Counted from the stretch's first letter, positions 10,396-21,009 are shown. The stretch is 64,000 nt of DNA from Tachypleus tridentatus (GCF_004210375.1 NC_134829.1:58768107-58832106), one strand, 5' to 3'. Program-made: numbers and translations. The notes: generated by a model from the sequence alone, not told the origin.

Positions 10396-10801
10396 AGATT
10401 TGCACTCACGACATATATTAATCATCTTGATGTTTGGTGAAGGGACTTCTGACGTGTTTTGTACCAAGAACAGATAAAATCAAAATGAATCGTCACAAAT
10501 ATTTTAATTTCTTGCTTTTCAAGTTCTTACTTCATGCTGTGTTGTATCCTACAGATTGTATTATCTTTCTCGTAATTCGTGGCATGTGCACGATTCACTA
10601 ACGTCACGGCAGTACAAATTGCAATGTTAAGCGTTTCTTAAATGACAACATTTTAGTGTCTAGTAACTAAGTTATAGACAGACAACACACTACCATAAAG
10701 TGGTGTAAATGATTAAAATGGGTGATCTCTCCAGGTCATCTTTTACTGTAATAATAATAATAAAAGAAACGCTATTCTGATACAAACAAGAGACTGCTTA
10801 C

Positions 10802-10965
10802 CATTACTGTTCTTTAACATCTTCTTAGCAATACAAAATCCGTGAGGTTTATTTTTAGACTTTATTATCTCTATAACACGTTTTTCATCCTCTTCAAATT
10901 CAACAACACGACCAGTCGTGTAATTCCAAACGGATGAGCTATCCCATTCAATCTCTTCATTGCTA
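10802..10965 (-). CDS. PDZ first-half exon, copy B
   Basis: The counterpart of 6,605-6,774, with the same splice sites and phases (2 in, 1 out), 164 nt. It reads NEEIEWDSSSVWNYTTGRVV and then EKRVIEIIKSKNKPHGFCIA, and ends KNSN plus one base. Against copy A there are 11 amino-acid changes and a two-residue deletion. Many codons have changed at two positions, and the loop residue before GFC is H instead of F. The conserved core (EKRVIEI, NKP, GFCIAKK, LKNSNG) is kept, as expected of a functional alternative exon. It could splice to the terminal exon at 5,097 in place of copy A, or to the exon at 9,349. Confidence 0.65.
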
Positions 10966-12070
10966 CTAGAGTGTGTTTTGGAGAGAAAAAATGTTGTTAA
11001 AGCACAGATTGTTGTTTCCCTTTTATACAAGCATAAATTAAAAAGGTGAGACATCCAATTACTGTCATGCCACGCGGATGATAGTAAGAAATAAACAAAA
11101 AAGAAACTACGACATGGTTGTTCAAAGAAGTCCAACGAAGCTGTATGATATACAAAGTCAATACAAGTTAAAGTTTAATATAAACGTATTTTAAATTAGA
11201 AATCGTCGATTACCCTAGGGACATGTTAAAATCTGTTACATTTTTCACATCACTCTTCCTTCAAACAGATCCTTTCAGAGATTAAAAGATAACATTAATT
11301 TATACTTATTATATTCTACTTGGACGGGCCAGCAATAACTGATATTCAGTATGCAGTGTTGCGTTTCTCAGTGTCTAATATTCGAGCCACAATGCAGCTG
11401 AATACAGCCCGTAAGTTCGGTTGTGCTCGGGTTATAGTAATGGCAGTCATTCCCATTCTTCGGGTCTAACAGACGGCTAAAGTTTCTTATGGTAATGAGT
11501 AGTTGGTCAGTTGTTTAGAATTAGGAATGTTAAGTGATTCTGACTTGCCATTTAGCCCTTGTGAGCATAAAATACCCATCAATTGAAAATATCGGTATCA
11601 AGCTACTGAGAGACTTTCCAGGAGAGTTGAGAAATTAAGAACTCTCAGTTTTCAACCAGAGAATATTCGTGATGAAATGTACGAGAGTTTCATACAAAAA
11701 ACAAAAGAAAACGCCTACTAAATGTCAATTGGATGTTCAAGTTATTCACCCTCTAGATATTTAGTCTCAGGTAAAATAGAGTTAAATAGTCAGTATAGCT
11801 TTCACTCGGATCAGAAAAAATACACAAAAGGCACACAACGTTGTCCACAAAGCCACTTATCGCAAAAGCTTTAGTGTTTATCCTTCGGCTAAACTGTACA
11901 CTGTGAAAAACGATTACATGGATATGTGTAGTAAGAAATGTAGGTTTCTAAAAGGGCCGTAAGAAGCGATAAGTTCAGTCAGACTTTTTTCGTAAAGCTA
12001 TACATTACGTTGAGTATATGTAGTATGAAAATACGGTATCCTAGTTAATTCATAAAAACCTAGAACTTAC

Positions 12071-12181
12071 GAGTCGTGACACCAGACTCTTTCCTGCTTG
12101 GTTTGATGCTTACAACAAAAAACTCTTCTAAACCCGTCCTCAATCCTCTCCTTCAATGATTTCTTCTGCGGGGCAAAGTCA
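12071..12181 (-). CDS. Exon 'DFAP', copy B (one base longer)
   Basis: Almost identical to 7,875-7,984, with one substitution (K to R) and a run of six A instead of five. This shifts the frame in the second half: the PDZ-like VFVVSIKPSRKESGV is lost and the phase out becomes 2. In that phase it would join in frame to the PDZ first-half exon at 10,965, which copy A cannot do. It is either a real frameshift, a sequencing error in a homopolymer, or the original state. I favour copy A's frame as the coding one because its residues look like a protein strand. Confidence 0.4.
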
Positions 12182-13139
12182 CTGGAATAGAAGCAATACT
12201 TACAAATAATTAATTTGTCATAGTATATTTACACAAAAGTGACTTGTATGAGAAAAGATCAATATTTATTTAAATGAATTGTGTTATATTGATAAATCAG
12301 TACCTTAATGTTAATGGTTAACAACTGAGATAAAATTGGTAAATATCACGATCCACACTAAAACAATTATTGTTCAGACAGTATAACAATATGAACAGTA
12401 TTTCAATAACTACTAGATCTGTCGTGTATGAGTCAAACTGTGGAGTCCTGGTATTATACAGAGGTCCTCGATAATAGTGGATATTGCAGATGTAATGGAA
12501 TTAACATATTCTTCTCTACTCTCATTCACAAGTTGCTGTAATACCCACGTTAAAGTTACTTATAATGAAAAATGGTTGCAATTGTGTATAGAGAAAAACA
12601 GTAGTTGAGGTTTGTCAAATGATTATTAAACGTATTTGAAAATTTATATGGTGGAATAGATAACGAATTATGGTTATTTCAAAGTCACATAAAACATATG
12701 TTACCAAATTTGTCTGCTTGAATCAAAAATACAAGAATTAAGGTCCCAAAACAAATTATAAGTGAAAACGACTCTACAAGATGTTGACGGCAAAGATGTT
12801 ATGACAGGTAGCGTTTTACTAGTTGTAGCCAAGCAGCAAAGGTGCAATGTATTGAAGAAATACATAGGTTATGTAAGTAACTATGAAACCTAATTATATC
12901 ATTGGATTACATACTTTTCATTGAATTTTTAAGTTAACAGTTTTTCTGCTTGATAACAGATTATAATCATCAATAGTACGCATTCTTATCAAAACACAAG
13001 TTTTATGGTGAGATAAAAACAACTAAGAACAACAATATATAATATACATGAACTGTTACATATTTGCTGAGAAACTATTTTAAAATATTTTTATAATTTT
13101 AATTTTTTTCGATACTTAGTCTATTTGATTTGGTTTCTT

Positions 13140-13390
13140 TTAAATTTTGCGCGAAACAACACGTAGGCTGTATACACCAACCATATTTTCAGCAATTGTA
13201 GTCTAAAGGAAAGACACCAAGTCAACACCTTACACTGTCAACTATTGGGTTACTCTTAGATCAACGAATAATGAAATAGACTGTCATATTTTAATTTTCC
13301 CTTTCGACTAAATAGGTTGAATGTGTTTGGTGTGACAGGAGCTCAAAACAGTTTTCCGGGTATTGTGAGCAGAGCGTCCTGGCAACCACT
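13140..13390 (-). repeat. Old degraded SINE, unit B copy
   Basis: The duplicate of 8,940-9,195, almost unchanged between units. Confidence 0.6.
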
Positions 13391-13468
13391 TAGATAAAAG
13401 TCAGGATTTATTTGAGAATACATACCTATTGGGTATGAAAATCCCGGTAGGAACTTGAGAATACATAC

Positions 13469-13547
13469 CTTTTGGGTATGAAAATCTCGGAAGGAACTGA
13501 TTCTTCTTCTTCATTCCAGATTGTATCATTGATTGGCCAAGATTCAC
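13469..13547 (-). CDS. Exon 'ESWP', copy B
   Basis: Same splice sites, length (79 nt) and phases (1 in, 2 out) as 9,271-9,349. One synonymous change and one G-to-E change (VPSEIFIPK) bring it closer to the diverged relative KSVPPEIVTK at 14,400-14,480. It is preceded by intron and followed by the same duplicated donor. No fold is recognised. Position and phase place it just before the 12,071-12,181 exon. Confidence 0.45.
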
Positions 13548-13718
13548 CTAAGTCAAGATAAAAAATACTGATTTCTACAAAATTAAATAACATCTAAACT
13601 AGTTTTGCTTTGATATCTAGTAAGGAATATGCTAGATTAAATAATTAAATTCAAAACACAATAACAGCAGCTTTTACACGAGGTAAACTATGACTTTAAT
13701 AACTACATCGTATTGTCC

Positions 13719-13983
13719 TTTTGTTTTTTTACGTTCGTGCAATGATACAGAAGGACTGTCTTTGATAGCCGTCCCTAATTTAGCAGTGTAAGACTAGAAG
13801 GAAGGCAGCTAGTCATCACCACCCACCGCCAACTTTTGGGCTACTCTTTATCAAAGAATAATGGGATTGAACCTCACTTTATAGTGTTTCCACAGCTGAA
13901 AGGGCGAGCATGTTTGGTGTGACAGGGATTCGAACCCGAAACCCACAGATTACGAGTCGAATGCCTTAACCCACCTGGCCATG
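13719..13983 (-). repeat. tRNA-Thr-derived SINE, unit B copy
   Basis: The equivalent of the SINE at 9,520-9,790. It is more diverged from it than the introns are, and its right flank differs. Confidence 0.85.
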
Positions 13984-14278
13984 GCGAACCTCGTTCTTCG
14001 ATGTGGCATCTTTATCAGTTCAAACTGTTTGTTATTGTAATTTTAATTTAACGGTTACATTATTTTCTGAAGAATCATCTCATTATATTTGTCTCCATAA
14101 TTTTGTTTTCCCTTTAATGAATGAAACTGAAATTAATCAACTGAACATATCATTCCTTCATATTTAGTTAGATTTGCACTCACGAAATATATTAGTAAAT
14201 TAGACGTTTGGTGAAGAGTCTTCTAACGTGTTTTGTTTCAAGAGCATATAAGAATAAAATGAAGGTAAAAAAATGTTT

Positions 14279-14494
14279 TTATTTCTTGTTTTCAAGTTGG
14301 TATTTCATTCTGTTTTGTATCCTGCAGATTGTATAATTATTCTCGTGATTCATGGCATGTACACGTTTTACTATTATTACGGCATTACAAAATGCAGTGT
14401 TAAGCGTCCCTTTTGTCACAATCTCTGGAGGAACTGATTTTTCTTGGAGCTCACAGAGGGTGTCACTGATTGCTCTAGGAAAAAATGTGGTATC
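14279..14494 (-). CDS. Candidate exon in shrunken third copy of the array
   Basis: From the acceptor TTGCCTTTGTCAG the frame reads DTTFFPRAISDTLCELQEKS, continues VPPEIVTKGTLNTAFCNAV and stops with TAA inside AATAAA. The first part matches the ESWP exon peptide (SDT...EKSVPPEI against NDT...EESVPSGI). The second part matches non-coding-looking sequence at the start of units A and B (6,333-6,450 and 10,533-10,650). In this copy the two are side by side, so about 2.8 kb between them is absent. It enters in phase 0, which is what the candidate exon at 17,488 delivers. It may be an alternative last exon or a decayed copy. Confidence 0.35.
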   Translation of the reverse strand, partial: DTTFFPRAISDTLCELQEKSVPPEIVTKGTLNTAFCNAVIIVKRVHAMNHENNYTICRIQNRMKYQLENKK

Positions 14495-14889
14495 CTGACA
14501 AAGGCAATTTTTTTTCAGTAACATTGTGATTGGTTTTTGTCTGATTTTAAACCTGAAGAGAAAATAATATAAAGCTGTTTTCATTAACAATTTGACTTCT
14601 AAGAAATTTTTAACTAGTATCTTTGCGAATTATTCCATGTTATACACACACAGATATTTAAATACATGTATGTAAGTTATGAATAGAACGATTATTTTTT
14701 AGTTTTAGGAAGAGAATCCTACAATCACTGAACTCACAAAGAAGATTTAGAACTGAATTGCACTACTTAGAAAATGTAGTACTACCTAAAGGTTTAGGCC
14801 AAAGTTATATAATAGGGCTTGTATTAACGTTCAAAACCACACAATATATTATAACAACCAAATCCATTCTACCGGCATACCATTTCATG

Positions 14890-14978
14890 CTCTCTTCTAG
14901 TCTTACACTACTAAATTAGGGATGGCAGCGCAGATAGCTCCTGTGTAGTTTTGCGCGAAATTAAAAACAGAAACAAAC
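14890..14978 (+). repeat. 5'-truncated SINE with target-site duplication
   Basis: Only the 3' body survives, from 'tctagtcttacactactaaa' to 'gcgcgaaattaaaaacag'. It is flanked by 'accatttcat' on both sides (about 14,879 and 14,980), so it inserted already truncated. Confidence 0.85.
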
Positions 14979-14994
14979 AAACCATTTCATACCA

Positions 14995-15340
14995 GAAATT
15001 TCTTATGAAATTACCAGCCTCTTTAATAAATGGAAAATGATATTAAAACTTGAAATAATATAAACGTCTTATTCTTTAACCCTAAATAACTACTAATGAA
15101 GGAACAAAATATATCATGTACGTAGAATCCCATAGGAATGTATTGTGAAATATAATAGACAAATATCACATTTCTTGTAACTAAATCATAAAAAGAATAT
15201 AAAGGTCATATGAGTAAGGATGAATTCCAAATATCGTTTTTAACATGCCAGCCATTTGAGCCTTGTCACAAAATACCTTGTAACTGTACACTTTACTCGT
15301 ACGCTATCGTGCAACTGAAAACGAAAATATATTCTTTAGA
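14995..15340. other. Unannotated stretch
   Basis: No gene is supported. The plus-strand frame 15,210-15,455 has no recognisable domain and runs into repeat sequence. Confidence 0.4.
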
Positions 15341-15625
15341 AACTACGGAGATCAACAAACCAAACGGCATTTCTCCAAACCGTGATAATGTCTCTAGCAA
15401 TATCAACCATATTTCGCTTCGTTCATTCACCAACCATAGACTTTACCAACCTTGACATTTATATATAATCTTTTCATATGATGGAAACACTTCTTTTACT
15501 CTAAATTATTGTACCTCTTGTATATATACCATGTACTGCTTTGCTAAATACCATATCTGAAGAAGACAGACCAACACTCTTTCGAAAAGCGTTGTACGTT
15601 CTCCCCAAACTAAATCACTTCATTA
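15340..15625 (+). repeat. Possible retroelement 3' end with degenerate hammerhead-like core
   Basis: The sequence 'ctgaagaagacagaccaaca' and then 'cgaaaagcgttgta' near 15,556-15,600 follows the CUGANGA / hairpin / GAAA order with a mismatched stem. It resembles tails of Penelope-like elements. The family is uncertain. Confidence 0.3.
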
Positions 15626-17480
15626 AAAATATAGATTGTTGTTTACCAACTCATTGCTTTACTGAGCCTAAAGTACTTCTTTACTGAAGCATTAAAAGGA
15701 ATGTTTCTTGTGTCTTATGTTGCAGGTTTAATTATTATTTTGTTTAACGTGTTGAAAATCACCAAATATCTTATCCTATATTTTAATCGATAACAAAGAT
15801 AAATCAGATTTTAGGTAATACAAAAAGTAACATTCGGTAACTATAAAATATTTAAATTTATAAATATGACTTTCTACGTGGAAGAAACTGTAATGGAGAA
15901 ACAAAACGTGATCTAAAATATTGTATACATTAGCATGTAGAAGATATAAGAATATTGAAATTTTGGTCATAGCAGAGAATGTACAAGAACAAAATTCAGC
16001 ATAAAATATTATGTTAAGCATGAAGTACTAGAGTCAATGATATCCGGGAACAATTGAAAATAGCAAAAAGTGAACGGATTTAATGAATAATGAAATAGAG
16101 ACACATTTCTTTGTAAGAATATGTCGAGACTTGTCATAATTTTTTTTAAATCTGAAATATGCTTGTTAGACATGGTACGGGAATGTTTCTAAATGTTAAA
16201 AGTGTAAGAACTCAAAAGGTGTTCACACTTCCAACTTTCGTGTTTAGCCTAGTATGATCAATAACAGCACGTGAGGGTGATGTTTAATTCAAATATTCGT
16301 TGAAACGTACATCTATAAAATAAGACTAATATGAATTATTTCACTTTTTTAATCCTTCACTACCCAATTGTGGTGTTGATTGTAAATTAACAATTCCACT
16401 AAGTTTGCAGAATTGATTGGTTGTGATGTGAGATTCGATTTTGTCCTATTTTGTCTGTGTGTAGTCTATTCCAATTGTCAGATTATTTTATATTCTATCA
16501 TGAGGTGACAATAGCTCATTATCATTTAAAACACAGTCCAAAATATGTTGATTTGTTTCCAAGCTTACTAAAGAAACCTAGCTGTTGGATCGCGACGAGA
16601 TGATGAACAAGATTTTCCTTTGTCTTCAATGTGTTTGGCTTGTAATAAATATGGTTTCCTTTCTACATTTTGATCCTTTTTAACTAACTTTCGTTTGGTA
16701 AGAACATGGTTAGGTATACAGAGTATAATATATGTGTTAGTTTTCTAATGTCCAGGATTTTTCTCGTGGTTCTCTATAACTACGGCTTCAAATATTAGGC
16801 TCATATAGTCTTTATTTGCTCTGACAAGAAAAGAGTTGAAGATGTTTATTTACGACTTGTACATGATTAGTCGCTTGTGTCAGATGAATATGCCGTGTGT
16901 ATATTGAGTTTTCAATTAAATTAAATGTTACTTTTTTTCTTCTACTTCAATAATTAAGTTTGGAAATTATTGTTAACTGATGATAATGGTGCTTTGCTTC
17001 TAAAACTATTACACCGGATCTTTAAATATTCTAGACGTAACAGCCAAAAGGGAAATGTTACTGTAACGATTGTTCTCCGTTAAATCGCTTGAGACTACTA
17101 TTTGAATTGTTACATCCTGGTGGATATGATACTGGAAATTATATACAATTTGTACAAAATATATAATTATTGCCACTATTGCGGCATGTAGGTTGATTAT
17201 TTAAAAGTTTGAAACGAAACTCAGATTCAGTTTGATTTCGTAAAGATAAAACAACTGTTTAGTTTTTTACTAAGACATCTGACTTTGTTTAGTGCTTGAA
17301 AAGGAACAAGAAGTTCAGTTTTAGAAAGTGGAAATTCATGTGTTGAAATAAATATATTGATATGAAATATTTTCTTTGCAGATTTCTTTTCTCCGATTTT
17401 GAATTGAAATTGCTTGAGAAATCTTTTTGTGGTTGTTCTGGCGAAGAGAAGTAACTGAACTTAGGTTGGGTTTTTTTAAT
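15626..17480. other. Unannotated AT-rich stretch
   Basis: Probably intron of the minus-strand gene, if the exons at 17,488-17,741 belong to it. I see no repeat or exon I can support. Confidence 0.4.
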
Positions 17481-17487
17481 TCCATAC

Positions 17488-17564
17488 TTTCGATGCTTGT
17501 TTTGCAGTTTTGCAATTGGTGTAAATTTGATAAGTGGGAGGTGGAGGCGGTTTTGTTCTTGGGT
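17488..17564 (-). CDS. Candidate upstream exon, proline-rich
   Basis: Bounded by the acceptor TTTGGTAG and the donor GTATGG. In the frame supplied by the exon at 17,669 it reads DPRTKPPPPP and then TYQIYTNCKTAKQASK. It is 77 nt, entering in phase 1 and leaving in phase 0. A five-proline run next to a basic, polar segment suits an unstructured or SH3-binding linker of a scaffold protein. Other frames through the same DNA are also open, so the case rests on splice sites and matching phases, not on homology. Confidence 0.3.
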
Positions 17565-17668
17565 CTACCAAATGATAAAATAAATATTTTAGAAAAACGT
17601 TTCACAAATTTTGAAAGATTTTGCTGGTACTTTTAATATTAGACAACCAAAAAATAGAGATATTTTAC

Positions 17669-17741
17669 CTTTTTCTTTAGAGCTTTTCTGAGTATTATTC
17701 AAGCTTTTAGGCTTGATCCTGGCCATTCTTTTTTTCTTATC
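17669..17741 (-). CDS. Candidate upstream exon, lysine-rich
   Basis: A 73-nt segment with acceptor CACTAG and donor G/GTAAAA. It reads DKKKRMARIKPKSLNNTQKS and then SKEK, entering in phase 0 and leaving in phase 1. An intron of about 100 bases separates it from the 17,488-17,564 exon and the phases agree. It contains a Met (after DKKKR), so translation could begin here. It is very basic and unstructured. No homology is recognised. Confidence 0.3.
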
Positions 17742-17799
17742 CTAGTGAAACAAATATATATATTTAACCAAATTTCTGTCTCTCCATAAAGTTAAGATA

Positions 17800-17897
17800 A
17801 AACTACATAAATAGCTCTCTGCGTTCTGTCTGTGACAGGTATTGAAACCAGATTTCTAACGTTGTAAGTCCGTGTATTTACCGCTTGTCCCTGGGAG
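17800..17897 (-). repeat. SINE fragment, second tRNA-derived family
   Basis: On the minus strand it reads 'cggacttacaacgttagaaa', 'ctggtttcaatacc', then 'agctatttatgtag', matching the layout of the 37,358-37,470 element. Confidence 0.55.
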
Positions 17898-18465
17898 TAA
17901 TATCCAAAATATCGAAATGATTTTCTTGTGGATATGAATACCAAAATACTGGAATATATCACTTTTATTTCCTTGTTTTACCAGTTTCATAAGTTTCGCC
18001 GTTCAAGAAATAGTTACACTGAGAATCTTCGATATCCGTTGTGAGCAAAGCAAAGATAACCAGTTGTGTAAATTTGTTCTTAATTTCAAAATATCAATCA
18101 TTTAATTAACGTTTGTCTCCTTTTTAAATAGCTAGTAGTGAGGGAGCAGAAGAAACTGGTTGAGTACAGCCACCAGGAACTGTGAAAAGTTACTGAGACT
18201 TATAGATATGAAAAAGTAAGTTAAAGTTTGAAATTATATCACAAACAAATTGTATTTTTATTATAACAACAAAAGTACAATTAGAATAACATATTAATTT
18301 TAAAAGGAAAATATGCTAAGTAGTTATCTTTTAATAAATAGTTTTTATATGGACTTTATGATGTGTGTACATATAGCCAGCATATGTATTTATTTCAGAT
18401 TGTTTATGTTTAATTCAGAAAACGGTATTTGCATCTTTTGTTCTTATCGCAGATTCGTGGTAAAA

Positions 18466-18632
18466 CGGCCCGTTTTGGCCACGTGGTTAAGGCACCCGCC
18501 TTGTAATCTGAAGATCGCAGGTTCGAATCTGCATTACACCAAATATTCTCGTCTTTTAAGACGTGGGGGCGTTATTATGGGACGATGAATCCAATCCCAC
18601 TATTCGTTAGTGAAATAGTATTCAAAGAGTTA
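18466..18632 (+). repeat. tRNA-derived SINE, 3'-truncated, variant head
   Basis: The head 'ggcccgttttggccacgtgg' followed by 'ttaaggcacccgccttgtaa' has TGT in the anticodon position and a good T-loop (GGTTCGAATC). The body is lost after 'cactattcgttagtgaaata'. Confidence 0.75.
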
Positions 18633-18709
18633 TTAATAGTTTATCATAGCAACATTTAAGATAAATATTAATCTGTCTGTCTTTTAAATCGATAATGTTG
18701 TGCCATATC

Positions 18710-18835
18710 TACAGTCTGCCGCTGGTACAGCGGGAAGCATTCAGACTTACAAGACGAAAACAGGGGTTTTCAAATCTCCCCGCTGGACTCAACAGATAAC
18801 CCAATATGGTTTTGTTGTGAGGAAAACACATTTTT
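18710..18835 (+). repeat. tRNA-like SINE fragment, second family
   Basis: The sequence 'ctggtacagcgggaagcatt', 'cagacttacaagacg' and 'ggttttcaaatctccccgct' has the box A/box B layout of the 37,358 element with a different tail. Confidence 0.5.
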
Positions 18836-18849
18836 AAAGTTTAAGGTTG

Positions 18850-20495
18850 CTTCGGTAAGTATGAAAAACAGAACCATAGTTATTAAAATGTTAATACTAT
18901 TTTTAGCGAAAATGAAATTTATTAATATAATTCACGTTCAATTAAAATTTACATCTGATTTTATTTTGTGATAATCGGAAAGAAAATGCGTTAGCAACTT
19001 GGTTCAACAAAACTTGTAATGTAGAAACGGCCAGGTGATGAGGATGTTCGACCCTCTATACATTGGTAAAATAGTAAACAAGAGTTTGGCATGTGGTATT
19101 TCCCATAATGCACTTATTAATGTTTATATTAATGTTTCGTTTGCGTTTATGGCATAAAATACGTAAATTTATTCTGAAACTTGATGCAACGAAACGCTGA
19201 ATACAAGAGCAAAAGGAGGCTGAAAAAACATGGTGACAAAATATAATAGCACAGACAGCCTTAACTTCTATAATAAGTGAAGAGAGAACAGGCATGGAAG
19301 TGTTCGAAATGGTGTCCTCCAGATACTGGCGATGCTTGTGAGAATAATAATAATAATAACTTTTCTTAACAGAGAGCTGTTAAAACATCCAAAATAATGT
19401 CTCCAAAACAAAAGCAGAAGAAATGGCACATTATATGACAGAAGGTATAAAAATCCAGTTCAAATCCTTCCTAAGTTTCAGACAGAGCCGTTCTTTATTT
19501 ACAATTGTCAAATAGATGCAGATAACTATTAGCAATAGTTACCACTCTTATGTAACTATTTTTAACTGAATAACAATCATGATTAAGGTAGTTAAAACAC
19601 CCTTCAGTTAAAAGTATGAAACGTATTCAGCGATACATTGTGCTCCAATATGGGGCCATCAATCAGTGAACACCAACACAAGACATTAAACTACACCTAG
19701 CATTTCTACCATGTATAGTAATTTGTAAGACCCGAAAAATTTTACGTAACTTGTGGTCTTTTATGTCATGATGTAATTAGTATAGGTGTTTTCTTGTTGT
19801 AATATTTTCTTCTTACTGAAATTCACAAAAATCTCATTGCACGTACTGCTTACTTCGCATATTATAATAAAACATATTCTTTAGATCTATTCCAAGTTGC
19901 TTTGTGTCTCTGTGTAAGAAAATTCATATTCGTAGTCAGGTTTTAATTCCTGTCTCGTGTAAAATATACTAAAAAATGAACTAGCAAAAACACTTCGTTT
20001 CAGTCAGAGCTTTAAAGTTGGGAAGATATCAAATGTATTTTTAGTTTATCTAGAGTTTTCTCATTAAATTATTATAAAGACATATTTCTACCAAACAGAT
20101 TATGTCCCTCAAATTTTTATATGAAAAGATGAAATGAATACAAACAAAGTATATCCATATTCACAACTTACAGCCATGATTTCTCTTAACATGTATCCAC
20201 AAGGGCAGTTGATGTTGTTTTGTGATGCCAAATAAACTAAATAAAAAATTAAATAAAATTGTAAAAAGTATCAACATAACCATCTTCATAAAAATATTTA
20301 AGAAGGTGTTTTATTTGTGTTTGCGCAGGAAGTTTTTATTACGATAGGTAAAATTCTCCCTTTTTTTTCTGTTTAAGTATAAATTTACTTTTAAATCACA
20401 AGTAATGTTTACAAATCTAAATGATCAATTAGTTAAATGTATTGAGTTGGAATGTTTAAATCACATCACTACTGAATAACATTTATCAGTCTTAT
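18850..20495. other. Unannotated AT-rich stretch
   Basis: I see no gene or named repeat here. Confidence 0.45.
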
Positions 20496-20499
20496 GTCT

Positions 20500-21005
20500 T
20501 CTTTATATCTACGGTCAACATCTTTGATTAATTTGATTTCCATCCAAATTAATACAAAAGACTAGATACTATGTCTAAGAATTATGAAAAACATTCCAAT
20601 AGGGTAACTTGGTCCGGCATGACCAAGTGTGTTAAGGCGTTTGACTCGTAATCCGAGGGTCGCGGGTTCGAATCTCGGTCGCACAAAACATGCTCGCTCT
20701 CCCAGCCATGAGTGCGTTATAAGGTGGCGGTCAATCCCACTATTCGTTGGTAAAGGAGTAGCCCAAGAGTTGGCGGTGGGTGGTGATGACTAACTGCTTT
20801 CCCTCTAGTATTACACTGCTAAATTAGGGACGGCTAGCGCAGATAGATCTCGAGTAGCTTTGCGCGAAATTCAAAGACGAAAACAAACTTATATCTGCTT
20901 TATACTCACGGCCAACATCTTTGATTAATTTGAATATTTTCATCCAAATTAACACAAAAGACTAAAAACCATGTCTAAAAGATTATGAAAAACATGTCGA
21001 CAGAA
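20500..21005. repeat. About 110-bp direct repeat flanking a SINE
   Basis: Imperfect copies at 20,500-20,610 and 20,885-21,005 share 'caacatctttgattaatttga', here caacatctttg-attaatttga, then 'catccaaattaa' and 'acaaaagacta'. The SINE at 20,611-20,885 lies exactly between them. Confidence 0.8.
20611..20885 (+). repeat. tRNA-Thr-derived SINE
   Basis: Full length from 'ggtccggcatgaccaagtgt' to 'gcgcgaaattcaaagacg'. Its inverted counterpart is cut by the window edge at 63,737-64,000. It marks the outermost visible match of the two arms. Confidence 0.95.
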
Positions 21006-21009
21006 GTAA

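Larger units (their letters stand above)
6333..10532 (-). repeat. Tandem unit A of the PDZ exon array
   Basis: This unit matches 10,533-14,305 base for base over long stretches, with an offset of about 4.2 kb. It contains, in minus-strand order, exons at 9,271-9,349, 7,875-7,984 and 6,605-6,774. Compared with unit B it has gained a SINE at 10,107-10,395 and an extra duplicated segment at about 9,790-9,950. Its left edge is sharp: sequence left of 6,333 does not match the flank shared by units B and C. Confidence 0.9.
10533..14305 (-). repeat. Tandem unit B of the PDZ exon array
   Basis: The second, upstream unit on the minus strand. It carries exons at 13,469-13,547, 12,071-12,181 and 10,802-10,965. 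Intron identity to unit A is about 98 percent by eye. Its low-coordinate flank is shared with the third partial copy at 14,170-14,305, showing the original repeat boundary. Confidence 0.9.

Noticed and set aside
14279-14590. Stand-alone 103-residue gene
   Set aside because: The start codon falls in intron-like sequence before acceptor-like sites, and parts match spliced exons elsewhere, so an exon or decayed copy is more likely.
20611-20690. Functional tRNA-Thr gene
   Set aside because: The tRNA-like head continues into a repeated 200-bp body and recurs many times with decayed acceptor stems, so it is a SINE promoter region, not a tRNA gene.
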